Shown piece by piece: positions 1 to 7,604 of a stretch of 11,041 nt of DNA. Under the pieces are notes generated by a model that was not told the DNA's origin, did not search any database, and worked only from the letters and a program-made list of their open reading frames with translations. Origin of the DNA: Tissierellia bacterium (lineage in GTDB: Bacteria; Bacillota_A; Clostridia; Tissierellales; Peptoniphilaceae); NCBI GenBank assembly GCA_012513395.1, contig JAAZCH010000321.1, forward strand, positions 1 through 11,041, read 5' to 3'. Positions within the stretch are counted from its first letter, which is position 1. Each line of letters starts with the position of its first letter. Made by a program: the position numbers and the translations under genes.

Positions 1-630
1 ATTGTCTTCCAGAATTTTTCTAATTTCGTTTACGTCATCCATCTTTCTTACGAAAGATGCAGCTATAAAGTCTACGTCATTTTGGATTCCGAAAATAATA
101 TCTGATTTATCTTTTTCAGTTACTGCTGGTAGAGAAATTTTAACGTTGGGAACATTCACTCCCTTGTGATTTTTTAGTTCTCCACTATTTAAGACTTCAC
201 AAACTATATCTGTGCCGTCTTTAATTTCTTTTACTACCAATTCCACTAGACCGTCGTCTATTAAAATTGCAGTTCCAACTTCGACATCATCTGCTAGCCC
301 ATCGTGGGATATGGAAACAATTTCTTGATTTCCTAAAATATCCCTTGTAGTCAAGGTAAAGACATCACCGGTATTTAAATTTATCGGCTCAGTTTCAAAA
401 TTTCCAAGTCTAATTTCTGGTCCTTTGGTATCAAGCATAATTGCGATTGGATAATTTAGTTTTTCTGATACTCCTTTAATTCTGTCAATTCTTTGTTGAT
501 GTTCGTCATGTGTCCCGTGGGAAAAGTTTAGTCTTGCCACGTTCATTCCAGCACGCATCAACTTTTCTAGCATTTCTTCTGATTCAGATGCCGGTCCTAT
601 TGTACAGACAATTTTTGTTTTTTTAATCAT
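1..630 (-). CDS. pyk: Pyruvate kinase, N-terminal part (runs off the window)
   Basis: Catalyses phosphoenolpyruvate + ADP to pyruvate + ATP, the last step of glycolysis, in the cytoplasm. The frame is open from ATG 630 to the window edge (210 codons; the family is usually about 470-590 residues, so over half is missing). It opens MIKKTKIVCTIGPAS, the classic pyruvate kinase N-terminus. The substrate/K+ site segment ARLNFSHG is at residues 32-39 and DTKGPEIRLG at about 67-76, followed by the B domain that caps the active site and a return to the barrel at LPAVTEKD and DFIAASFVRK (the last near 197-206). The start is fixed by GGGAGGA eight bases upstream. It lies 11 bp after pfkA, and its ribosome binding site overlaps the pfkA stop codon, so it is the third gene of the dnaE-pfkA-pyk unit. 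Identity is certain; the C-terminal domain cannot be judged. Confidence 0.97.
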   Translation of the reverse strand, partial: MIKKTKIVCTIGPASESEEMLEKLMRAGMNVARLNFSHGTHDEHQQRIDRIKGVSEKLNYPIAIMLDTKGPEIRLGNFETEPINLNTGDVFTLTTRDILGNQEIVSISHDGLADDVEVGTAILIDDGLVELVVKEIKDGTDIVCEVLNSGELKNHKGVNVPNVKISLPAVTEKDKSDIIFGIQNDVDFIAASFVRKMDDVNEIRKILEDN

Positions 631-641
631 TATTTTCCTCC

Positions 642-1598
642 CTACACGGATAATATATTTATCGTGTCGTAAATATCGTAATTAAATTCGCCTTCCGCTT
701 CCAATGCTTCGTTAATATCCACTTCTATCACTTCATTATTTTTTATGCCCAAAGCCACATTAGTCATACCAGCCATTAAAAGTTCTACTGCTCTTCTACC
801 CATTAATGAACCCATTATTCTATCTGGCGCACTTGGAGTTCCCCCTCTTTGGATATGTCCTAAAACAGTAACTCTAGTGTCTATTCCGGTCTTTGCTATC
901 ATTTGTTCCGCGATTTCAAATACATTACCTACGCCTTCTGCAACAATTATGAGATTATGTTTCTTTCCTCTCATTCTACCTTTCAATGCTTTTCTACAAA
1001 TTGCATCGATATCTACTGGTTGCTCAGGTACGATAATGCTTTCGCCCCCTCCTGCCAAAGAAGAATAAAGAGCTAAATCTCCTGAATTTCTGCCCATAAC
1101 TTCTATGACGTTTGCTCGTCCATGGGAAGATGAAGTATCTCTCAATTTTCCTATGGCTTCTATAACTGTTTCTATCGCAGTCCAAAATCCTATCGTGTAA
1201 TCACAATAATACAAGTCATTGTCTATTGTGCAAGGAATACCTATAGTCATTATTCCAGCTTCAGATAATTTTTGGGCACCTCTGAAAGATCCATCCCCTC
1301 CGAGGACTATTAGCCCATCGATATTATAAACGTCTAAAACGTTAAGGGCTTTTTGAAATCCCTCTTCAGTTTGAAATTCTTCACTTCTAGCCGTACCCAA
1401 AATCGTACCGCCCCTTTGGATGATGTCACCTACGCTAGATGCGTTCAATTCCGTAAGTTCACCGTCTATCAATCCTCTATAGCCGTTGTTAATTCCATAT
1501 ACTGTAATTTTGTTAAAAATAGCAGTTCTAACAATAGCTCTAATTGCAGGATTCATTCCAGGAGCATCTCCTCCACTGGTCAATATGGCAATTCTCAT
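642..1598 (-). CDS. pfkA: ATP-type 6-phosphofructokinase with unusual active-site neighbours
   Basis: Phosphorylates fructose 6-phosphate to fructose 1,6-bisphosphate, the committed step of glycolysis. Length is 318 residues, normal for bacterial PfkA. Visible motifs: SGGDAPGMN (8-16, nucleotide binding), GGDGS (100-104), TIDND (124-128, with D126 equal to the E. coli catalytic base D127), MGR (168-170), and GHIQRGG (247-253, fructose-6-phosphate binding). The effector-site arginines R20, R24 and R62 are present, so ADP/PEP allostery is likely. Oddities: position 123, usually Gly in ATP enzymes and Lys in PPi enzymes, is Cys (codon TGC), and the following loop reads LYYCDYTIGFW where E. coli has IKGTDYTIGFF. 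Position 103 is Gly, as in ATP-using enzymes. The start is ATG with AGGAGG upstream, 9 bp after the dnaE stop codon, pointing to co-translation with dnaE. Confidence 0.96.
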   Translation of the reverse strand: MRIAILTSGGDAPGMNPAIRAIVRTAIFNKITVYGINNGYRGLIDGELTELNASSVGDIIQRGGTILGTARSEEFQTEEGFQKALNVLDVYNIDGLIVLGGDGSFRGAQKLSEAGIMTIGIPCTIDNDLYYCDYTIGFWTAIETVIEAIGKLRDTSSSHGRANVIEVMGRNSGDLALYSSLAGGGESIIVPEQPVDIDAICRKALKGRMRGKKHNLIIVAEGVGNVFEIAEQMIAKTGIDTRVTVLGHIQRGGTPSAPDRIMGSLMGRRAVELLMAGMTNVALGIKNNEVIEVDINEALEAEGEFNYDIYDTINILSV

Positions 1599-1607
1599 AA
1601 TTTCCTC

Positions 1608-4600
1608 CTATCTCAATACTATATCTTTTTTTTCTAAATGTAGGCTTAAGGAAGTCGTTATATCCTCTATTCTAGCCACATCAATTTTTATTTTTTCATT
1701 TGCAGTCGTCAATTTTTCATTGCTAAAGTAAAATACTACGTCTGTATCACCTTTGTAAGAACTTAATACATCTATTATTTCGTTAATGGTATTCGTATCA
1801 TCTTTAGATTCCATTCTCAAGAAAAGTTTTCGACCATTGTTTCTTTTCATTTCTTCTTCTATGGGAGTTATTCTTTCGACTATTAATTTTGTCTCTTCCG
1901 CATCTGAAACTTGTAATTTCCCAATTACAGTGACTACTTTATCTTCCACTAAATGTTCCAAATATTGTTCAAAGGTTCTAGGAAATACTACACATTCAAT
2001 GGAATCCACTAGGTCTTCTATTGTGATAAAAGCCATGAGATCATTTTTTCTAGTTAACAATCTCCGTATATTTATAATCATACCAGCAAGCTTCATGACC
2101 TTCCCGTCATAAAATATGTGGTCTTCTGTTTCATCGTGAATTTTAATTTCTCCGATAGAATACGTATTTATTCTATTTATAGTTTCTTCATATTCTTCCA
2201 GTGGATGACCTGTAATATAAACTCCTGTACTTTCCTTTTCCATTTCATACAGTTCAGTGTTGGAAAACTCTGGCACATTTGGATAAACTAAGTCATATGA
2301 ATGTGAGTCTTCATTTACACCACCAAACAAATCAAATTGTCCTTGGAGGTTTCTCTTTTGTTCTTGAATATGACTGGTCAATATATCCTCATATACGCTC
2401 ATGGCCTTTGCTCTGCCTGGAATTATTCCATCCAAAGAGCCTGAACGAATTAATCCATCGATGGCCCTTTTGTTTAAAGCATTGGCTTTAAAATCTGAAA
2501 CTCTAGTTATAAAATCCTTTAGGCTAATAAAATCTCCACCGGACTCCCTAGCACCTACTATGGCTTCAATAACATTTCCACCAATTCCCTTTATACCCAA
2601 AAGTCCAAATCGAATTGCACCGTCTTCTACTGAAAATTTCTTAAAAGATTTGTTCACATCAGGTCTTAAAATTTCTATTCCCAACCTCTTACATTCTTCT
2701 AAATATAAAACTACTTGGTTAGTTTGGGTCACTATTGAAGAAATTAATGCAGCCATATATTCTGACGGATAATATCTTTTCAAGTACGCAGTTTGAAACG
2801 CCACTACAGCATACGCCACAGAGTGGGATTTGTTGAAGGCGTAATTTGCAAAATCAATCATCAAATCAAAGATTTTATTTGCACTAAATTCGTCGACGCC
2901 ATTTCTAACTGCGCCGGAAACTAAAATATTTCCATCACTATCTTCTTTTCCGTAGATGAAAATTCTACGCTCCCTTTCCATCTCGTCCATCTTTTTCTTA
3001 CTCATGGCACGACGAATTAAATCCGCATGGCCGAAAGAGTAACCGCCAATTTTTCTTACGATTTGCATAACCTGTTCTTGATAGACGATACAGCCATAAG
3101 TAGGTTCTAGTATCTCTTCCAATTGGGGATGGATGTAGGAAATCTTAGAGCTGTCGTGTTTTGATGCAACGAATTGAGGAATTTGGTCCATGGGTCCGGG
3201 TCTGAATAATGAGTTAGCCGCCACCAAGTTTTCAAATCTATCAGCTTTTAACTCCTTTAAGAATCTTCTCATACCCGCTGACTCAAATTGGAATATTCCA
3301 ATCGTTTCGGCGTTTTTGAAAATCTCCAAAACTTCTGGATCTTCGTTATCTATATTGTCGATATCTATTTCAATTCCGTGATTTCTCTTGACAGCTTCTA
3401 GAGTGTCTTGGATGACAGTTAAAGTTCTAAGACCCAAAAAGTCCATCTTCAAAAGTCCCAACTCTTCTAGCTCTATCATATTAAATTGAGTACAAATAAT
3501 TTCATCATTACGAGTTAGAGGAACATAATCTGTAACCTCGGAACCTGTTATTAAAACGCCAGCAGCATGTGTTGAGGTATGTCTTGGTAAACCCTCCACT
3601 GCCAAAGCTATATCTATAACTCTTTTCACTTCCGCATCTTCGTCATAGGCTCTTTTAAGTTCCTTAGAGGCATCCAAAGCTTTTTCCAAAGTTATATTAA
3701 GTGCATTGGGCACCATTTTTGCAATATTGTCGCATTTTCCATAGGGCACATCTAGTGCACGCCCAACATCTCTAATCGCTCCCTTAGCAGCCATTGTACC
3801 AAAAGTTACTATCTGAGCTACTTTATCTGAGCCATACTTTTCTATTACATAATCAATTACTTCTTCTCGTCTTTCGTAGCAAAAGTCTATATCGATATCA
3901 GGCATGGAAACTCTTTCGGGATTTAAAAATCTTTCGAAAAGTAAATTGTATTCCAAAGGATCTACGCCAGTAATTTCTAATGCATAAGAAATAATTGAGC
4001 CAGCTGCAGAACCCCTGCCAGGTCCCACAGGAATGCCCTGTTCTTTTGCAAATCTGACAAAATCCCAAACTATTAAAAAGTAATCCACATAACCCATATT
4101 TAAAATAGTATTGAGTTCATATTCATAGCGGTCTTGGATCTCTTGGGTAATAATTCCATATCGTTTTATTAAGCCAGCTTCAATCAATTCTTTCAAATAA
4201 TCTTCATTTTCATATCCATCTGGTGCAAAGAAGTGAGGTAGCTTTGTCTTATGAAATTCTATATCCACATGACATCTGTCTGCTATTTTTTGCGTATTCT
4301 CAAGGGCTTGTGGAGCATAAGAAAATAATTTGTACATCTCCTCAGGAGACTTTAAGTAAAATTCATTGGACGGAAATTTCATTCTGTTTTCGTCATTTAT
4401 AGTTTTAGCTGTTTGAATGCATAATAATACATCATGAGCTATATAATCTTCTTGTTTCAAGTAATGAGAATCGTTGGAAGCTATTAATTCAATTCCCGTA
4501 TCTTCTGAAAGTTTTAGTAATCTTTCATTGATTATCTTTTGTTCTTCCATGCCATGGTCTTGAAGCTCTAAAAAAAAGTTCCCCTTTCCATAAATATCTT

Positions 4601-5081
4601 CATAGAAAAAAGCCTTCTCCTTTGCAGCTTCGTAATCTCCACGCAAAAGATACTCCTGAACTTCGCCAGAAAGGCAAGCGCTAGTAGCTATTATTCCTTC
4701 AGAGTATTTTTTTAAAACCTCATAATCCACTCTCGGTCTGTAATAAAACCCATCTACATTTCCAATGGACACGATTTTCATTAAGTTTTGGTAACCTATA
4801 TTGTTTTCTGCAAGTAAAACTAGATGAAAATATTGCCTATTACCTTGATTCTTTTCAGTCATATCACCTGCAGTGACATAAACTTCAGAACCTAAAATAG
4901 GATTAATACCTTCATCTTTACAAGCTTTATAAAATTGTAAAATTCCGTACATGGAGCCGTGGTCAGTAAGGGCAAGGGAATTCATTCCCAATTCCTTCGC
5001 GCGAGAAACCATATCCCGAATTCGTGCTGACCCATCTAATAAACTGTACTCCGAATGCACGTGTAAATGCACAAAATCCAT
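1608..5081 (-). CDS. dnaE: DNA polymerase III alpha subunit, DnaE type
   Basis: Replicative polymerase subunit that extends DNA at the fork; in Firmicutes it works beside PolC. Length is 1157 residues, the normal DnaE1 size. Order of domains: PHP domain (1 to about 270; HLHVHS at 5-10, TDHG at 39-42, NDSH at 203-206), palm with PDIDIDF (394-400; catalytic D395 and D397) and the third aspartate D547 in KMDFLG, fingers with FRPGPMDQIP (626-635), a helix-hairpin-helix around GLLGIKGIGG (826-835), an internal beta-clamp binding motif QFDLF (915-919), and an OB fold (about 995-1075). All nine PHP metal-ligand positions appear intact (H6, H8, D16, H41, E66, H86, C136, D204, H206). The start is ATG with AGGTGA eight bases upstream. 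It is the first gene of the dnaE-pfkA-pyk unit, with its own promoter just upstream. Confidence 0.97.
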   Translation of the reverse strand: MDFVHLHVHSEYSLLDGSARIRDMVSRAKELGMNSLALTDHGSMYGILQFYKACKDEGINPILGSEVYVTAGDMTEKNQGNRQYFHLVLLAENNIGYQNLMKIVSIGNVDGFYYRPRVDYEVLKKYSEGIIATSACLSGEVQEYLLRGDYEAAKEKAFFYEDIYGKGNFFLELQDHGMEEQKIINERLLKLSEDTGIELIASNDSHYLKQEDYIAHDVLLCIQTAKTINDENRMKFPSNEFYLKSPEEMYKLFSYAPQALENTQKIADRCHVDIEFHKTKLPHFFAPDGYENEDYLKELIEAGLIKRYGIITQEIQDRYEYELNTILNMGYVDYFLIVWDFVRFAKEQGIPVGPGRGSAAGSIISYALEITGVDPLEYNLLFERFLNPERVSMPDIDIDFCYERREEVIDYVIEKYGSDKVAQIVTFGTMAAKGAIRDVGRALDVPYGKCDNIAKMVPNALNITLEKALDASKELKRAYDEDAEVKRVIDIALAVEGLPRHTSTHAAGVLITGSEVTDYVPLTRNDEIICTQFNMIELEELGLLKMDFLGLRTLTVIQDTLEAVKRNHGIEIDIDNIDNEDPEVLEIFKNAETIGIFQFESAGMRRFLKELKADRFENLVAANSLFRPGPMDQIPQFVASKHDSSKISYIHPQLEEILEPTYGCIVYQEQVMQIVRKIGGYSFGHADLIRRAMSKKKMDEMERERRIFIYGKEDSDGNILVSGAVRNGVDEFSANKIFDLMIDFANYAFNKSHSVAYAVVAFQTAYLKRYYPSEYMAALISSIVTQTNQVVLYLEECKRLGIEILRPDVNKSFKKFSVEDGAIRFGLLGIKGIGGNVIEAIVGARESGGDFISLKDFITRVSDFKANALNKRAIDGLIRSGSLDGIIPGRAKAMSVYEDILTSHIQEQKRNLQGQFDLFGGVNEDSHSYDLVYPNVPEFSNTELYEMEKESTGVYITGHPLEEYEETINRINTYSIGEIKIHDETEDHIFYDGKVMKLAGMIINIRRLLTRKNDLMAFITIEDLVDSIECVVFPRTFEQYLEHLVEDKVVTVIGKLQVSDAEETKLIVERITPIEEEMKRNNGRKLFLRMESKDDTNTINEIIDVLSSYKGDTDVVFYFSNEKLTTANEKIKIDVARIEDITTSLSLHLEKKDIVLR

Positions 5082-5100
5082 AAAAAATTCACCTAGGCTT

Positions 5101-5129
5101 ATTATACCATATTTTAAAATGTGAATATA
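5101..5129 (-). promoter_or_regulatory. Extended -10 promoter for dnaE-pfkA-pyk
   Basis: On the minus strand a perfect TATAAT (5106-5101) is preceded by TGG (5109-5107), giving the extended -10 form TGnTATAAT. The hexamer at 17-bp spacing is TATATT (5129-5124), a poor -35, which fits an extended -10 promoter. The predicted transcription start is near 5094, only about 13 bases before the dnaE ATG, so the leader would be little more than the ribosome binding site AGGTGA. The promoter lies downstream of the terminator of the preceding operon, as expected for an independent unit. The start site is inferred from spacing. Confidence 0.65.
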
Positions 5130-5182
5130 TTAATGATAGGTAAATAATATCCACTTAGTAAATATTTAGTAAAATTTACTGC

Positions 5183-5217
5183 AAAAAAATATGCCTGAAG
5201 GAAATTCCGTCAGGCAT
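5183..5217 (-). terminator. Intrinsic terminator of the T-box/amidinohydrolase/symporter operon
   Basis: Read on the minus strand, arms ATGCCTGA (5217-5210) and TCAGGCAT (5198-5191) form a perfect 8-bp stem, extended by GGA/TCC inside, followed by A and a run of seven T (5189-5183). There is no comparable T run on the plus-strand side, so it works in the minus direction. It sits 86 bases past the symporter stop codon and separates that operon from the dnaE promoter. Confidence 0.9.
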
Positions 5218-5303
5218 AAATAATCTTTAAATTTTATTATACATATGTTAGCAATAAATTAATCCACATAATTATCCGTAGGCTATCTACTAATTGATAC
5301 TTA

Positions 5304-6785
5304 CTAATTAGCAATATCTACATCGTTACTTTCATTGCTACCTTCATAAAACACTTGGAAGCTTGGATCGATTTTTCCTTCGCCCATATATCTAGCTTTG
5401 TAGTCTGCTAGTATATTTTTGAATCTAGGCCATAATATAAATAGCGCAATTATATTTGCAAAGATTGGAAACGCCGTTGCGGCATCTGATATGAGCCATA
5501 CTGTTGTACCTGGTAGTCCATAGTAACTTGCAATAAATACCAACACCACACTTGGAATTGGATAAAACCATTTATAAAATGTCAGCAACTTTTCTTTCAT
5601 TGGACTATTTCCTATGATGTATCTCAACACTACTTCTATTTGAGTGTAAACTCCGCTCGATGTAGTGAGCCCAAATAAAAACGTTCCAATCGCCAAAATT
5701 ATTCTGCCTATAGATCCTGTTCCTTGTTCAAAGGCGTGGAGTGTTAAGGTTGCTCCGTTTAATCCACTGCTCCATTGTCCTGTTACAATTATAATCAATG
5801 CAGTTATGGAACAAACTATAAATGTATCAACAAAAACTTCAAATATTCCAAAAATTCCTTGTTTAAAGGGGTGATTTACTTTCGCCGAAGCGTGAATCAT
5901 GGGAGCTGAACCCCATCCTGCTTCGTTGCTAAATACAGATCTACTCATTCCAGAAGTTAAGGCTAATTTGAAGCTTGCTCCAGCAAATCCTCCAAAGGCT
6001 GCGGTTCCTGTAAATGCACTGCCGAAGATTAATCCAAAGGCTTCAGGTATAGCTGCTGCATTGGCAATTATGATATACAATCCCCCTGTAATATAGAAAA
6101 CTATCATAATTGGAACCAATATAGCCGCCACTTTCCCAATGTGTTTCATCCCACCTAATATCATAAAATAAAGAGCTGCTGTATAAATAATTCCTATGAT
6201 ATTTATGTTCATATTGAAAGTGCCTGCGACTGCTTCTGAAACTGTGTAGGTTTGGATATTTAAAAATATTCCCAGTACAAATCCAAAAGCAAATACTGCA
6301 CTTAAAATTTTTGCAATTGTGCTTTGACCTTTTTCCAATGCAATACCTTTATGCATATAGTAGTTAGGTCCACCGTAAGATTCATTATTTTCGTCTTTGG
6401 ATCTATAATGAACTGCGAGAGTTATCTCTACGGCTTTAATCGCCATTCCGAATAGTCCTGCCATCCACATCCAAAATACTGCTCCAGGTCCACCGAGGGC
6501 AATTGCAGCTGCAACTCCCCCGATATTTCCTACACCTATTGTCGTACCAAGTGCTACACTTATAGCTTCAAAGGAAGATAAAACTCCTGTTTGATCTCCG
6601 ATGGATTCTTCTTTATTTCCTTCGAAACTTTCCTTCATCATTTTAAAGCTCTTGCCAAAAAACTTAAATTGGATAATTCCCGAAGCAAAAGTGAAATAAA
6701 TTCCTCCAGCTAATACTATTAGAATTAGTGGAATCCCCCATAAATAATCGTAAACGACTATCTCTATAATTTGTTCAATTCCCAT
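5304..6785 (-). CDS. AGCS-family sodium:alanine/glycine-type amino-acid symporter
   Basis: Integral membrane carrier that couples amino-acid uptake to Na+ (or H+). Length is 493 residues, normal for the alanine-or-glycine:cation symporter family. The N-terminus has one hydrophobic segment (about 14-36). The glycine-rich core SVALGTTIGVGNIGGVA (76-92) and the family signature GGPGAVFWMWMAG (98-110) follow, and FSNEAGWGSAPMIHA is another family-typical block later in the chain. About ten or eleven hydrophobic helices are visible in all, and the C-terminal tail is hydrophilic. The start is ATG with AGGGAG upstream. It is the last gene of the T-box operon, 22 bp after the DDAH-like gene and before a terminator. 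Known members carry alanine, glycine, serine or related amino acids; the substrate here cannot be read from sequence. Its place with two guanidino enzymes suggests a role in amino-acid nutrition but does not prove arginine transport. Confidence 0.93.
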   Translation of the reverse strand: MGIEQIIEIVVYDYLWGIPLILIVLAGGIYFTFASGIIQFKFFGKSFKMMKESFEGNKEESIGDQTGVLSSFEAISVALGTTIGVGNIGGVAAAIALGGPGAVFWMWMAGLFGMAIKAVEITLAVHYRSKDENNESYGGPNYYMHKGIALEKGQSTIAKILSAVFAFGFVLGIFLNIQTYTVSEAVAGTFNMNINIIGIIYTAALYFMILGGMKHIGKVAAILVPIMIVFYITGGLYIIIANAAAIPEAFGLIFGSAFTGTAAFGGFAGASFKLALTSGMSRSVFSNEAGWGSAPMIHASAKVNHPFKQGIFGIFEVFVDTFIVCSITALIIIVTGQWSSGLNGATLTLHAFEQGTGSIGRIILAIGTFLFGLTTSSGVYTQIEVVLRYIIGNSPMKEKLLTFYKWFYPIPSVVLVFIASYYGLPGTTVWLISDAATAFPIFANIIALFILWPRFKNILADYKARYMGEGKIDPSFQVFYEGSNESNDVDIAN

Positions 6786-6807
6786 AACTCTCTCCCTATT
6801 TATATTT

Positions 6808-7584
6808 TTAAATTATTGGTTTAAATCTTAGTGACAGGCAAGTAACGCTTCCGTCGATCTTTTTAAATTCTGAATTGTTTAAAAGTAGAGTCTTGTGTCC
6901 CAAGTCTTCGATAGCTTTTTGAGTTTTGGGGAATCCTTCTGCCATTAAAATTGTATCATTTACCCACATTACATTTGCCGCATATGCTTCATCCGCATCC
7001 ACAATTATTTTGTTATACTTGTCAAATATTGGCATATCTACAAAGTCACCTGTAATTACCAAGTTATTATTTTTTATATACATCATATCTGAACCTATGT
7101 GAAGACCATTTTCAGTTGGAACTGATGAGCCTGTATAGCCATATTGTTCTAGAATTTCTATAAATTGTTTTCTTCCACCTTCACTAGATCTATCTGATTC
7201 GCCTAGATAGAAATGATCGTCACATCTGACGACGTCTCCGCCTTCTACATAACCTTCAGTGATGTAGTGGATGTGCTCTTCCGGAAAATATTTTTTGATA
7301 GCTTCAACTATATATTCCTTTTCGCCGTTTCTTTGTTCTGTAGCTGGATTAGTTATAATCGCCATTTTTTCTGTGATTACAGCTACGTCTTCTACGAAAC
7401 AAGCATCTGGATAGTCTTCTAGTGGTGGAAGTACATCTACAACCATTCCCAAGGATTCCAAAGCAGCAATATATTTTTTATGCTGTTCTAAAGCTACCTC
7501 ATAGTTTGGTGTTCCAATATCATCTCTTCTTAATCCTTTTACCATGCTTTTTGATGGTGTTCTAACAATCATATGTGTATACAT
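6808..7584 (-). CDS. Dimethylarginine dimethylaminohydrolase (DDAH)-type amidinohydrolase
   Basis: Predicted to hydrolyse the guanidino group of N-methylated arginine (or arginine) to citrulline plus an amine through a covalent cysteine intermediate. With the start at ATG 7584 the product is 258 residues, close to the 254 of Pseudomonas aeruginosa DDAH. Catalytic residues E114 (in EGGDV), H162 (GLHIGSD) and C249 (SVTCLSLRF) fall at the same numbers as in that enzyme. From memory of that structure, the substrate-contact residues L18, D60, E65, D66, R85 and R132 are also all present at the same numbers. The frame can be extended to TTG 7593, but AAGGGAG (7601-7595) is then one base away. From ATG 7584 the spacing is 10, and the protein begins MYTHMIVRTPSKSMV, as relatives do. 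Second gene of the T-box operon. The exact substrate (dimethylarginine, monomethylarginine or arginine) is not proven. Confidence 0.85.
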   Translation of the reverse strand: MYTHMIVRTPSKSMVKGLRRDDIGTPNYEVALEQHKKYIAALESLGMVVDVLPPLEDYPDACFVEDVAVITEKMAIITNPATEQRNGEKEYIVEAIKKYFPEEHIHYITEGYVEGGDVVRCDDHFYLGESDRSSEGGRKQFIEILEQYGYTGSSVPTENGLHIGSDMMYIKNNNLVITGDFVDMPIFDKYNKIIVDADEAYAANVMWVNDTILMAEGFPKTQKAIEDLGHKTLLLNNSEFKKIDGSVTCLSLRFKPII

Positions 7585-7601
7585 TTTTATCAATCTCCCT
7601 T
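7585..7601 (-). promoter_or_regulatory. Ribosome binding site deciding the DDAH-like start
   Basis: AAGGGAG at 7601-7595 lies between the upstream stop codon (TAA, 7607-7605) and ATG 7584, at 10-base spacing. The in-frame TTG at 7593 is only one base beyond it and cannot be used with this site. Confidence 0.7.
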
Positions 7602-7604
7602 AAA

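Noticed and set aside
745..3381. Plus-strand open frames inside pfkA and dnaE (745-1068, 1353-1637, 1486-1731, 1786-2112, 2279-2491, 2401-2772, 3190-3381)
   Set aside because: They lie antisense within well-identified genes, have no ribosome binding sites of note, and their products match no family I recognise.
5236..5250. TATAAT-like sequence on the minus strand just after the symporter gene
   Set aside because: No usable -35 and it would lead straight into the terminator at 5183-5217.
5665..7422. Plus-strand open frames inside the symporter and DDAH-like genes (5665-5874, 5899-6096, 7213-7422)
   Set aside because: Antisense shadows of conserved genes with low-complexity translations.
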